From assembly GCA_030524665.1 (NCBI GenBank), contig JAUNGL010000011.1, positions 1 through 41,458 on the forward strand: a stretch of 41,458 nucleotides of DNA. Reading direction: 5' to 3'. The notes beneath the pieces were generated by a model. It worked only from the letters and a program-made list of their open reading frames with translations, did not search any database and was not told where the DNA came from. Shown piece after piece: positions 15,893-24,462 of the stretch (positions are counted from its first letter, which is position 1; every line of letters begins with the position of its first letter). The translations under genes were made by a program, and so were the position numbers. The stretch comes from Lachnospiraceae bacterium (GTDB lineage: Bacteria > Bacillota > Clostridia > Lachnospirales > Lachnospiraceae).

Positions 15893-16719
15893 AATGCTTC
15901 CCCCACTTTCTCTAAGTCTGCCATAGCAATTGCATACTGCTCATCATTCGGAGCAACACCATGCCAGGATGCCTGATTTTCCATAAAGGATACGTTCTTT
16001 CCTTTGACTGTCTTCATAATGATGGCACTCGGAGCACCCTTAGTTGCTCTTGCCTCTGCAAATGCAGCGCGAAGCTGATCCATATCGTTGCCGTCTGCCA
16101 CGTTGATTACATGGAAGTTGAATGCTTCGAACTTCTTGTCGATCGGATACGGAGAACATACGTCATCGATCTTACCGTCGATCTGAAGTCCATTGTTGTC
16201 CACGATCACTACGAGGTTGTCCAGCTTTCTGTGGCCTGCGAACATCGCAGCTTCCCATACCTGGCCTTCCTGAATCTCACCATCACCGAGAAGTGTATAC
16301 ACACGGTAATCTTTCTTGTCGATCTTGCGAGAATGTGCCATACCTACTGCTGCTGTGTTAGCCTTTCGCAGTGATCCGGAGGACATATCGATACCTACGA
16401 TGTGCTGCATACACGGATGTCCCTGCAGATGGGAGCCAAGCTTACGCAGAGTAGTCAGATCCTCTACCGGGAAATATCCTCTGTGAGCCATTGCGGAATA
16501 GTAGCCCGGAGCCGTATGTCCCTTGGAAAGTACGAAACGGTCTCTGTCCGGATTCTTCGGATCTGCCGGGTCAATGTTCATTTCTTCAAAATACAAATAC
16601 GTAAATACATCTGCTGCGGAAAGGGATCCGCCCGGATGGCCGGCCTTTGCGCTATGTACCGCTGTCACGATACCCTTGCGAACCTCGTTCGCCATTTTTT
16701 GTAATTCCAGTGTCGTCAT
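15880..16719 (-). CDS. Transketolase, N-terminal (TPP-binding) subunit, unusual motif
   Basis: 279 residues. Binds the pyrophosphate end of thiamine diphosphate. AGHPGGSLSAAD, LSKGHTAPGYYSAMA and the TPP motif GDGEIQEGQVWEAAMFAGHR with the NN (DNNGLQ) are all present. However, the segment that is normally GSLGQG-(L/I)-S reads GSLRKANT (residues about 113-120), followed by AAVGMAHSRK. Aligning the DNA suggests a local pair of compensating indels (AAA-GG-CTA-ACA is visible in a shifted frame), so a stretch of residues is replaced while the downstream frame is kept. The gene is otherwise intact. It follows araD by 121 nt on the same strand. Confidence 0.88.
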   Translation of the reverse strand: MTTLELQKMANEVRKGIVTAVHSAKAGHPGGSLSAADVFTYLYFEEMNIDPADPKNPDRDRFVLSKGHTAPGYYSAMAHRGYFPVEDLTTLRKLGSHLQGHPCMQHIVGIDMSSGSLRKANTAAVGMAHSRKIDKKDYRVYTLLGDGEIQEGQVWEAAMFAGHRKLDNLVVIVDNNGLQIDGKIDDVCSPYPIDKKFEAFNFHVINVADGNDMDQLRAAFAEARATKGAPSAIIMKTVKGKNVSFMENQASWHGVAPNDEQYAIAMADLEKVGEALCQK

Positions 16720-16840
16720 AATCTATGATTCCTTTCTGAATGATCGGCCGCATAACCTCTTCCGGAGTTTGCAGCCGGATTTAACGTTTCATGACTGTGT
16801 CTTCCCTCGAAGCAACAAGCCAGGAGCAAGCCTGCATCTC

Positions 16841-17536
16841 TTATTCCTGTCCGTAATAAGCATTAGCTCCATGCTTTCTCAGGAAATGCTTATCCAGCAT
16901 ACACTGTGGTGCAGTCCCAACACCCGGATGGATCATCTCGGTCCATGCAGCCATCTTCGCAACTTCCTCAAGGACTACGGAATTATGTACTGCTTCTGCT
17001 GCATCCTTACCCCAGGTAAACGGGCCGTGGTTCGTGCAGAGGATCGCCGGAACGTAAACCGGATTGATATTCTTCTCTTTCAGAGTCTCGATGATTACAA
17101 GTCCTGTATTTTTCTCATATGCTTCGTCGATCTCTTCTGCGGTCAGATTTCTCGCGCACGGAATCTCACCGTACATATAGTCAGCATGTGTCGTACCGTA
17201 GCACGGAATGCCTCTGCCTGCCTGTGCCCAGGAAGTAGCCCACGGAGAATGTGTATGTACGATGCCGCCCATCTCCGGGAATGCTTTATACAGCTCCAGA
17301 TGTGTCTCTGTATCGGATGACGGTTTGTATTTTCCTTCCACGCGATTGCCTTCCAGATCCATAACTACCATATCATCCGGAGTCAGCTTGTCATAGTCTA
17401 CTCCACTCGGTTTGATAACGAACAGACCTGATTCACGATCAATCTCACTGACATTTCCCCAGGTATAAGTAACAAGTCCACGGCGCGGAAGCTCCATATT
17501 GGCTTCATATACCTTCTGTTTCAGTTCTTCTAACAT
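16841..17536 (-). CDS. araD: L-ribulose-5-phosphate 4-epimerase
   Basis: 231 residues from ATG 17536, exactly the usual AraD length; AAAGGAGG lies upstream, so the longer frame from 17587 is not used. Class II aldolase fold: [22 protein letters not shown], the zinc ligands in [12 protein letters not shown], and [11 protein letters not shown] are all in place. It converts L-ribulose-5-phosphate to D-xylulose-5-phosphate, which the adjacent transketolase then uses. It is the first gene of the araD-transketolase run. Kinase and isomerase for the same route could be those at the left end of the window, 14 kb away. Confidence 0.93.
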   Translation of the reverse strand: MLEELKQKVYEANMELPRRGLVTYTWGNVSEIDRESGLFVIKPSGVDYDKLTPDDMVVMDLEGNRVEGKYKPSSDTETHLELYKAFPEMGGIVHTHSPWATSWAQAGRGIPCYGTTHADYMYGEIPCARNLTAEEIDEAYEKNTGLVIIETLKEKNINPVYVPAILCTNHGPFTWGKDAAEAVHNSVVLEEVAKMAAWTEMIHPGVGTAPQCMLDKHFLRKHGANAYYGQE

Positions 17537-17625
17537 AATATCCTCCTTTAACATATGTGCTCCGGCTGATCCGTCAGATTCACGCACCGAAATCCAGACG
17601 AAAGCACACGTTTTCTGCTTCTTTT

Positions 17626-17654
17626 ATCATACACTTATTTCCCAAATTCGTCCA
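17626..17654 (-). promoter_or_regulatory. Candidate promoter of araD
   Basis: Minus strand TGGACG (17649-17654), 17-nt spacer, TATGAT (17626-17631). The -35 is a moderate match. The rest of the 352-nt gap to 17888 holds the hairpin at 17813-17853 and no gene. Confidence 0.4.
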
Positions 17655-17812
17655 GTCATTTATGTAAGAAATGCATGATTATTTTAAAACTTTGTGGAAT
17701 ACTTTATGGCCATCTGAACAATTATCCGCATTTTGAGCAATTGCTTTTGACAGCCATGCAAAATTGCATAACAGTTTCAAGCAGCCTGCACAGTTCGCAG
17801 TCAAACGCAATC

Positions 17813-17853
17813 GTGTCCGCATACGGAACCCTTCCGATTCCATATGCGGACAC
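17813..17853. terminator. Strong hairpin downstream of the large permease gene
   Basis: GTGTCCGCATACGGAA pairs with TTCCATATGCGGACAC with one mismatch across a short loop. It lies 36 nt past the permease stop on the minus strand. There is no uninterrupted U-run, so transcript end protection or factor-assisted termination is as likely as intrinsic termination. Confidence 0.5.
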
Positions 17854-17888
17854 TCTCACAAAATATTTTCCCTCTGTGACTGCTTCTT

Positions 17889-20800
17889 TTACTCTATACT
17901 CTTCAAAGACTCTACCATATCAATCTTTTTCAGTTTGAAATACATCACACCATTGACAATGATAGAAAATGCAAAGGTGAACAATACTCCATACACAAAG
18001 CTCATCAGCTTGATATTCCGGCCAAACATGCAGGAATCTACTTCTACAGTCGTAATGACAAACGCATGAAGCAGCTTGCCGATAAAGATACCAAGGAATG
18101 CCCCAATCACCGTCAACAAAACATTCTCTCTGTATACATAAGCCGCTACCTCTCCGTCATAAAACCCGAGTACTTTAATAGTCGCAAGCTCACGCCTTCG
18201 TTCGTTGATATTGATATTGTTCAGATTATACAGTACAACAAATGCAAGCATTCCCGCAGAAATAATCAGCACGATCATAACTGAGTCAAGCGCAGTCAAC
18301 ATATGGTCAAGCTGGTCTGCCAGGGTATATGTATAGGAAACATTCAATGCACCATCATATTCCAGAATTTCGGAACCAATTTTCTGAAGCGCTTCCACGT
18401 ATTCCGCATCTGCAATCATCAGCACAGTATTGTATTCTGGTTCGCTTCCGAACAGTGACTGATACAATACCGGCGATACATAAATATAATGGGAAAGGTA
18501 ATTTTCGCAGATCCGGGCAATCGGGATTGATACCGTACCTTTGTCCTCATCCTCAACCAAAATGCAGTCACTTGCATGAAGTCCAAATTCATTCGCAATC
18601 TTCTCTGTGACAATCGCTCCCTCGTCTCCCAGCTCATATATTTCCTGTGTTTCTCTGTCCCGGAAGGTGAAAAACTGTTCTATCCCCTCCAAAGACTGCG
18701 GCACCTGCAGATAAGCAGACCACTCTTTCTGGCTCTTCTGATTCTCTCCGGGCTTTACACTTACCTTCTGCATATAAGTAAGGCGCGAAAATGAAATTCT
18801 CTCATCCTGCGCAACTGCATCTATGACTTCCTGTTGCTTTTCATCCGATTCTCCGGTATCCAGGATCACCATTGCCTCATAATGCTGAAGATCGCCAAAC
18901 TGAAGCAGCGCCACATCCATAATCGAATCCCGAAGTCCATATCCAACCAGCAGAAGTCCCATACAGCCGCCGATTCCAATTACTGTCATCAAGAATCTCT
19001 TCTTATAACGCAGCAGATTCCGCACCGTTGACTTCCATGAAAAACTCAGAGGCTTCCAGATAAATGGAAGGTACTCAAGCAGAACACGTTTTCCCTGCTT
19101 CGGTGCAGGCGGACGCATCAATGTCGCCGGAACTGCCTGAAGCTCACGGTAACATGCCGAGAGCGTCGCGCCTATTGTACAGAACAGTGCTGCCACAGTC
19201 GCTATCAGCCCCAGATCCCAATTATAAGGAACCAGAATTTCAGGAAGATGCTGATACATAATTCCATATGCACGGATAATAACCCAGGGAAGGAATTTCT
19301 CCCCGATCAGAATTCCGGTTAAGCTGCCGCCAAGCGTCGCATAAAAAGCATATTTCAGATATTTGGATGCGATCGCCCCCTTGCTGTAGCCGAGTGCCTT
19401 CAGAGTACCGATCTGAGTTCTCTCTTCCTCGACCATTCGGGTCATTGTCGTCAGGCTGATCAACGCCGCTACAAGGAAAAACAGCACCGGGAAAACCTGT
19501 CCGATATTCTTCATACGCTCAGCATTTTCACCGTATCCTGTATTTTCCGGCAATGCACTCCGGTCATAGACGTACCACTCCGGGTATTTGATCTTAGCCA
19601 CTTCCTCCTCCGCATCCGCGATTTCCTGTTCCGCATCCGCAAGCTCTTTTTCTGCGTCAGCGATCTTCTGCTTCGCCTCTGCAATTTTGTCATCTGCTTC
19701 CTTCCGGCCTTCTTCATAATCTTTCCAGCCATCTGCAAGCTTCTGTTCATTCTCCGCGATCTCCTGCTCGGCATCTGTGATCTGCTTCCGTGCATCCTCC
19801 AGTTCTTTCCTTGCGTCTTCCAGCTCCTGGCGGGCATCCGAGAGCTGCTGCTGTCCGTCATTCAGCTTCATCTGCGAAGTATTCCATTCGTTCCAGCCAA
19901 GATCCAGTGTCTCGCGTGCAGAATTCAACTGACTCTGGGCGCTTCGCAGCTGTTGAGATCCGTCATCCACCTGCTTTTGCGCCTTTCGGAGTTCCTTCTC
20001 TCCGGATTCCAGCGTCTCCCTGGCTTCCACCAGCTGCTGCTTACCCTCTACAAGCTTTTTCTTATTCGCATCCAGCTCCTTCTCTCCCGCGGTAATCTGC
20101 TTTTCGGCTTCCGCTAACTGACTGTAACCCTCATCCAATTCTGCTTTGGAAGCATCCAGTTCCTGATAGCCCTTGTCCAGCTCCTTTTTTGCTGCTGCAA
20201 GCTGCTGCTCGGAAGCATCCAGCTGCTGTTTCGTTGTCTTTAACTCCGCGTAGCCCTTATCAAGCTCTGCCTTGGCTGCTGCAAGCTGCTGCTCTGCTGC
20301 TTTCGTCTGTTCTTCTCCCGCCGCAAGCTCTGCATATCCTGCATCCAGCTGCTCCCTGGCTGCCGCAAGCTGCTGCTCACTCGCCTCAATCTGCTCCTTT
20401 CCTGCTGCGAGCTCCGCATAGCCCGCATCCAACTGCTCTTTTGCTGCCGCAAGAACCGCTTCCTGCTTCTCAATCTCCGCACCGTTCGCCTGTAGTTCTG
20501 CCTCAGCTGCATCCAGCTGCTGCTTCACGGCCGCAAGTTGCTGTTCAGAAGCATCCAGCTCCGGCTTTTTGCCATCCAGCATCTGCTGCAGTTCCCCCGC
20601 CTGTACTTCCAGCGTTTGCTTCTGTGTCTCCGCCTCCTGTATTTGGCCCAAAAGCTCTGCGGCCTGAGTCTGCTCCGTATCAATCGTTGTTGTCAGCTCT
20701 GCAATCTGCCCATTCAGCTGTTCGATCTGTTTCTCAACATTCTTGCGGTCATCCTCTGAGAGATCCTCATTCTTCAAAAGCTGCTTCTGCTGCTCCAGCT

Positions 20801-22706
20801 GTCCCTGGGCATCTGAAAGTTCTCTCTGATGCTGCTCCTGAGCGGATATCACAGACTCATACTGGCTCTGAAGCCCCGGCACTGCATTTCCAAGCGATAC
20901 AGCCTGTTCACGAAGAGTCTCAACCTGCTGACATCCCTTTTCATACTCTGCACGCCCCTCTGCCAGTGCCTGCTCTCCGGCCTCATACTCTGCCTTCGAC
21001 TGCTCAAACTGTGCCAGACCAGCCTCATACTGTGCCTTTCCTTCTGCAAGCAAAGCGGCTCCTGCATCATACTCAGCCTGCGGCTGCTCGAGTGCAGCCG
21101 CCCCTGCTTCATATGTCTGCCTTGCTGCCGCAAGCTGCTCAGTTCCTTCCTCATACTCCTTCTGGCCCTCCGCAAGGCGGGCTGCTCCTGCCTCCTGCTC
21201 CTGTTTTGCCGCTTCCAACTGGATGATTCCTGCATCATATTCTGCCTGGCCTTCCGCAAGCTGGCTGGCTCCTGCACGGTACTGCTTCTGACCCTCTGCC
21301 AGTTGGGCTGCTCCTGCGTCATACTCCGCCTGACCCTCTGCAAGACGGGCTGCTCCTGCATCATACTGCTTCTGACCGTTTGCCAGCTTTTCTCTTCCGG
21401 CCTCATACTCCTTCTTCGCCTTTTCAAGCTCTGCGGCTCCCGTATTATACTGCTTCTCTCCATCCTCCAGCTGCTTTTTACTACTGTTATACGCTTCCCA
21501 GCCTTCTTCTATCTTTTTCTTATTCTCATTTATTTTTTTCTGTGCATCCCGAAGCTCTTTCTGCCCGGAAACAGACTCTGTCTGATATTTCTGCCACGCA
21601 GACTGCCATTCGGCTTCTCCGTCATTTAATTCCTGCAGTGCATCTGTCAGCTTTTCAAGACCGTCTGCCAACTCGGATTCATTCTCAGCAATCTCGCGTT
21701 CACCGTCTGCCAGCTCCTTTTCACCGTCTGCTACCTCCTGCTTCGCATCCTCCAGCTCCTGCTTGCCGCTTTCCAGCTCCGATTCCCCTTCAAGCAGCTC
21801 AGATTCTGCCTCAGCAAGCTCGGATTCCGCTTCGCTCTCCGCATCTGCCAGCTCCTGCTTCGCATCCTCCAGCTCCTGTTTACCGTCTGCTACTTCCTGA
21901 CGTCCTTTCTCAAGCTCCGATTCCGCTTCCTCCATCACTTCATTGTAACGTGCCTCACAGCGGACATCCTCAATCGCTTCAATCCGGTCAAAGACCTCCT
22001 CAACTGCCTCATCATATTCATCCGTATATGCCTGCAGCTCCTTCGCTCCCTCTACAAGAACGTATGCAACACTGTATACCTCACTGTCAAAATCCTCAGG
22101 AAGCACATATGCAAAGCCGGATATTTCTCCATTCCCAAGGGTTGTATTTCCTCGTTCAAATGCAATATAGACAGGGCTGTTCCCATATCCGCAGACGGTA
22201 AAGCTGCTCCTTTTCAGCTGACTGTCCTCCTCATCCCCGGAATAAATAACCTGAAGTGTATCCCCGACCTCATATCCATGTTCCAGCGCATAGGCAGAAT
22301 CCAGAAAACAGTCGCCTTCTTTCCGTGGAAGCGTTCCCGCCTCGGCTGTCGGTGTATTAACGCCTTGCGGAAGAGACTCAATTCGAAGGACATTTCGGTC
22401 TTCTCCCTCTTTGCAGAGCACATCCTCCTGATACACACCTTCTGCGTAAGCTACACCCTCCACTGCACCGACAGCCTTCAGGTCATCCTCTGTCAGTCCC
22501 AGTGTACTGATCACCCGGATATCCATCAGACTACTGTGATCAAAATAGCTGTCGCCTGTCATCTTCATATCGGGCGCTGCCGACTGGATACCAGAATAAA
22601 AAGCGCCCCCCATTGCTACAATAAAGAATATTGATAAAAACCGGTTCAGGCTCTTTTTTACCTCAACCCGGAAATCCTTTTTTAACGCCTTCTTCTTATG
22701 TCTCAT
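17889..22706 (-). CDS. ABC transporter permease (FtsX/MacB type) with a giant extracytoplasmic coiled coil
   Basis: 1605 residues. Order: N-terminal membrane segment (about 20-42), a MacB-like outer core domain (about 45-250), a Glu/Gln/Ala-rich coiled coil (about 255-1035), three FtsX membrane segments (about 1068-1200), a second membrane anchor (about 1235-1260), another outer core domain, and the last three membrane segments (about 1470-1595). The coil is made of heptad-based repeats: one block has roughly 14-residue units such as LAEGQAEYDAGAAQ, another has units around LAAAKEQLDAGYAELAAGKE. Permeases of this class couple a cytoplasmic ATPase to mechanical work on envelope substrates rather than classical transport. 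The ATPase gene lies 22 nt upstream. Substrate unknown; a lipoprotein, peptide or cell-wall hydrolase are possible. Confidence 0.88.
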   Translation of the reverse strand: MRHKKKALKKDFRVEVKKSLNRFLSIFFIVAMGGAFYSGIQSAAPDMKMTGDSYFDHSSLMDIRVISTLGLTEDDLKAVGAVEGVAYAEGVYQEDVLCKEGEDRNVLRIESLPQGVNTPTAEAGTLPRKEGDCFLDSAYALEHGYEVGDTLQVIYSGDEEDSQLKRSSFTVCGYGNSPVYIAFERGNTTLGNGEISGFAYVLPEDFDSEVYSVAYVLVEGAKELQAYTDEYDEAVEEVFDRIEAIEDVRCEARYNEVMEEAESELEKGRQEVADGKQELEDAKQELADAESEAESELAEAESELLEGESELESGKQELEDAKQEVADGEKELADGEREIAENESELADGLEKLTDALQELNDGEAEWQSAWQKYQTESVSGQKELRDAQKKINENKKKIEEGWEAYNSSKKQLEDGEKQYNTGAAELEKAKKEYEAGREKLANGQKQYDAGAARLAEGQAEYDAGAAQLAEGQKQYRAGASQLAEGQAEYDAGIIQLEAAKQEQEAGAARLAEGQKEYEEGTEQLAAARQTYEAGAAALEQPQAEYDAGAALLAEGKAQYEAGLAQFEQSKAEYEAGEQALAEGRAEYEKGCQQVETLREQAVSLGNAVPGLQSQYESVISAQEQHQRELSDAQGQLEQQKQLLKNEDLSEDDRKNVEKQIEQLNGQIAELTTTIDTEQTQAAELLGQIQEAETQKQTLEVQAGELQQMLDGKKPELDASEQQLAAVKQQLDAAEAELQANGAEIEKQEAVLAAAKEQLDAGYAELAAGKEQIEASEQQLAAAREQLDAGYAELAAGEEQTKAAEQQLAAAKAELDKGYAELKTTKQQLDASEQQLAAAKKELDKGYQELDASKAELDEGYSQLAEAEKQITAGEKELDANKKKLVEGKQQLVEARETLESGEKELRKAQKQVDDGSQQLRSAQSQLNSARETLDLGWNEWNTSQMKLNDGQQQLSDARQELEDARKELEDARKQITDAEQEIAENEQKLADGWKDYEEGRKEADDKIAEAKQKIADAEKELADAEQEIADAEEEVAKIKYPEWYVYDRSALPENTGYGENAERMKNIGQVFPVLFFLVAALISLTTMTRMVEEERTQIGTLKALGYSKGAIASKYLKYAFYATLGGSLTGILIGEKFLPWVIIRAYGIMYQHLPEILVPYNWDLGLIATVAALFCTIGATLSACYRELQAVPATLMRPPAPKQGKRVLLEYLPFIWKPLSFSWKSTVRNLLRYKKRFLMTVIGIGGCMGLLLVGYGLRDSIMDVALLQFGDLQHYEAMVILDTGESDEKQQEVIDAVAQDERISFSRLTYMQKVSVKPGENQKSQKEWSAYLQVPQSLEGIEQFFTFRDRETQEIYELGDEGAIVTEKIANEFGLHASDCILVEDEDKGTVSIPIARICENYLSHYIYVSPVLYQSLFGSEPEYNTVLMIADAEYVEALQKIGSEILEYDGALNVSYTYTLADQLDHMLTALDSVMIVLIISAGMLAFVVLYNLNNININERRRELATIKVLGFYDGEVAAYVYRENVLLTVIGAFLGIFIGKLLHAFVITTVEVDSCMFGRNIKLMSFVYGVLFTFAFSIIVNGVMYFKLKKIDMVESLKSIE

Positions 22707-22728
22707 ATGTCACCACGAATCCCCGTCT

Positions 22729-23436
22729 TTACCATTCAATCTGTTCTACCGGGGTCGGAGCCGGATTCAGCTCCATCCCGGATACACGTCCGTTTTTAAT
22801 TTTGATCACACGGTCTGCCATCGGCGCAATAGCCAGATTATGCGTAATCACAATCACCGTCATTCCTTTCTCACGGCACATATCCTGCAAAAGCTTCAGG
22901 ATCGCCTTGCCTGTCTGATAGTCCAGAGCTCCTGTCGGCTCGTCACACAGCAGAAGCTTCGGATTCTTGGCAAGCGCACGTGCAATAGAAACTCTCTGCT
23001 GTTCGCCACCTGAAAGCTGTGCCGGGAAATTGGCAAGACGTTCTCCCAACCCCACTTCCTGAAGTACATCTCTCGCATTCAGAGGATTCTTGCAAATCTG
23101 AAGTGCCAGCTCCACATTCTCCAGTGCTGTCAGATTCGGAATCAGATTATAAAACTGGAAAACGAATCCGATGTCATCCCTCCGATAACCAATCAGCTTC
23201 TTCTGTGAATATTTTGCAATATCCTCGCCATCCACCACGATCTTCCCCGTACTTGCGGAATCCATCCCTCCCAGAATATTCAGTACCGTCGTCTTACCGG
23301 CGCCGCTGGGGCCGACAATTACAGTAAATTCTCCTTTTTGAATCTCAAAATCAATTCCGTCCACCGCATGAATCTCCACTTCACCCATACGGTAAACCTT
23401 CGTCACATGTTCCAGTCTGACAAACGCATCCTGCAT
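22729..23436 (-). CDS. ABC transporter ATP-binding protein (LolD/MacB type)
   Basis: 235 residues. Walker [10 protein letters not shown] (about 40-48), Q-loop [16 protein letters not shown], signature [15 protein letters not shown], Walker [13 protein letters not shown] and the H-loop [11 protein letters not shown] are all intact. The [13 protein letters not shown] segment is typical of ATPases that drive FtsX/MacB permeases. It is the first gene of a two-gene operon with the giant permease and has a good promoter. The C-terminus ([14 protein letters not shown]) is a short family tail. Confidence 0.93.
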   Translation of the reverse strand: MQDAFVRLEHVTKVYRMGEVEIHAVDGIDFEIQKGEFTVIVGPSGAGKTTVLNILGGMDSASTGKIVVDGEDIAKYSQKKLIGYRRDDIGFVFQFYNLIPNLTALENVELALQICKNPLNARDVLQEVGLGERLANFPAQLSGGEQQRVSIARALAKNPKLLLCDEPTGALDYQTGKAILKLLQDMCREKGMTVIVITHNLAIAPMADRVIKIKNGRVSGMELNPAPTPVEQIEW

Positions 23437-23503
23437 CCGAAAAATCCTCCACGTTTCAATTTCTTCTCTTTAACGGCTCATCATTCTTTTTCCACTGTTA
23501 TCT

Positions 23504-23532
23504 ATTTTACAAGGGGTTTGTGGGAACTGCAA
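23504..23532 (-). promoter_or_regulatory. SigA-type promoter of the ABC ATPase-permease operon
   Basis: Minus strand TTGCAG (23527-23532), 17-nt spacer, TAAAAT (23504-23509), giving a leader of about 60 nt. Confidence 0.6.
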
Positions 23533-23553
23533 TGATTTTATGAAAATTTAACA

Positions 23554-23654
23554 GTTCAGGGGCATCAAATGCAGGTTGCGGTTCACTCTATTCGTGTTTA
23601 ATTCAAGAACTGAATATTTCATACGATGCCCCAGAACGGGAGGAGCAGGCGGCA
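23554..23654 (+). repeat. Family B repeat, left copy, with an inverted-repeat stem
   Basis: GTTCAGGGGCATC (23554-23566) and GATGCCCCAGAAC (23625-23637) are inverted with one mismatch. From 23590 the sequence ATTCGTGTTTAATT, then 23616-23654 (starting ATTTCATACGATGCCCC), recurs at 41287-41354; the 39-nt block matches at 38 positions. Confidence 0.7.
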
Positions 23655-23667
23655 TCTGCCAATACGG

Positions 23668-24116
23668 TTTCAATAGCTGAAAAACAAAAAACCATATAAA
23701 TCAAGAAATTACATGAAATTATAAATGAGCAAATACAACATTCATAGATAGAAGCATGTTATAGCTAAGAATATTTTTTAGATATTAATCAAATCGGCAG
23801 TTAATATTGAAATAGTATTTCACTATTTATTGGAACTGGTCTAAAAAAGAATGTTTTTAAAAGATAAGGAATGAAAAACTAAGTCTGCTTATAAATACAT
23901 GAAGAGTATGGTTTGGCTGCTTCAACCACTTAGATAACCTCAGGGAGTCCGGGTGAAAGACGGATCATTCGTGGAGAAATACTAAGGCTTCGGTTTTCCC
24001 CACCGATGCCTATCTACAATTCCAAAGCAGCCAAACACCAGATTCTCGGCTGATTTCAAAGGTGAAAGTTCATAAATCAACCTGTATACAAATACGATCA
24101 GCTTCAGCTATTGAAA
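23668..24116. repeat. AT-rich segment bounded by 14-nt inverted repeats
   Basis: TTTCAATAGCTGAA (23668-23681) and its exact reverse complement (24103-24116) enclose 449 bp of unusually AT-rich, non-coding sequence that contains the RNA-like fold at 23911-24036. It looks like an insertion between family B material on the left and the 24121-24355 element on the right. No transposase frame is present, so a MITE-like or RNA-bearing cassette are both possible. Confidence 0.55.
23911..24036 (+). ncRNA. Candidate structured RNA (126 nt), family not recognised
   Basis: A perfect 12-bp closing stem, GTTTGGCTGCTT (23911-23922) with AAGCAGCCAAAC (24025-24036), encloses a second stem TAGATA/TATCTA (23931-23936 with 24011-24016) and two inner hairpins: GTCCG/CGGAT around a GGTGAAAGA loop, and GTGGAGAAA/TTTTCCCCAC. 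This reads as a multi-branched RNA. A TATAAAT at 23890-23896 could be its -10 box, but no good -35 is present. Without one, the strand is set by the TATAAAT box and is uncertain. Confidence 0.45.
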
Positions 24117-24120
24117 CACA

Positions 24121-24355
24121 GCCCGCCATTGGTTCGGGACACCCCTAAGCAAACAATTCAGCGGGTGCTTTTAGCGGAGACGAGATCCACTGCTTACGTA
24201 GACTTAGGCGCGAAGGCTCTCCTGAGCGGCTATCTGTCAGAAGGGGTACCAGGCGTAAGCCTGGTGGATTCCTTGTGACCAATGGTCGTAGTTAGCAGTT
24301 AGCTCGTCGGAGCGTTACCCGCGTTTGCGTGGGGTGTCCCGAACCAATGGCGGGC
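24121..24355. repeat. 235-bp element with perfect 25-nt terminal inverted repeats, RNA-like interior
   Basis: Positions 24121-24145 and 24331-24355 are exact reverse complements. The 185-nt interior has ordered pairing: GACGAG (24179) with CTCGTC (24303), ATCCAC (24185) with GTGGAT (24264), and an ACCAGGC-GTAA-GCCTGGT hairpin with a GNRA tetraloop (24248-24265), plus CGC-GTTT-GCG near the 3' side. No open frame of note and no target duplication are evident. It could be a non-autonomous transposon or a large structured RNA. Confidence 0.6.
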
Positions 24356-24356
24356 G

Positions 24357-24384
24357 TCCGTTTGTAGTTAATTAAACATGAATT
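24357..24384 (-). repeat. Family B repeat end, inverted copy
   Basis: Read on the minus strand, 28 nt match 41286-41313 at 27 positions and share ATTC-R-TGTTTAATT with 23590-23603. With the left copy it frames the whole 23590-24384 block by inverted ends. Confidence 0.65.
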
Positions 24385-24395
24385 CTCCATACAAA

Positions 24396-24426
24396 CAGAC
24401 GCGACCCCTGTACAGGTCCGCGTCTG
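24396..24426 (-). terminator. Hairpin downstream of the citrate synthase gene
   Basis: CAGACGCG (24396-24403) pairs with CGCGTCTG (24419-24426) around a CCTGTACAGG palindrome. Only a short T-run follows on the minus strand. Confidence 0.5.
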
Positions 24427-24462
24427 CTCATCAAATTATGTTTGATAAATTGGGGGCTGCTT

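Noticed and set aside
20189..21629. Long plus-strand ORFs (up to 345 codons) opposite the permease coil
   Set aside because: They are rich in Pro, Leu, Ser and Cys as expected from the antisense of Glu/Gln/Ala repeats, and have no ribosome sites or recognisable domains.
19600..21950. Dense short DNA repeats resembling a CRISPR array
   Set aside because: They lie in frame within the permease gene and encode heptad coiled-coil repeats; the units are imperfect and there are no unique spacers.
23911..24036. 6S, SRP, RNase P or cobalamin-riboswitch RNA
   Set aside because: Some short words look similar, but the fold and conserved cores do not match what I know of these families, so no class name is given.
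24121..24355. IscB omega-RNA (HEARO)
   Set aside because: The size and tetraloop hairpins fit loosely, but there is no IscB gene and the sequence does not resemble the omega-RNA I remember.
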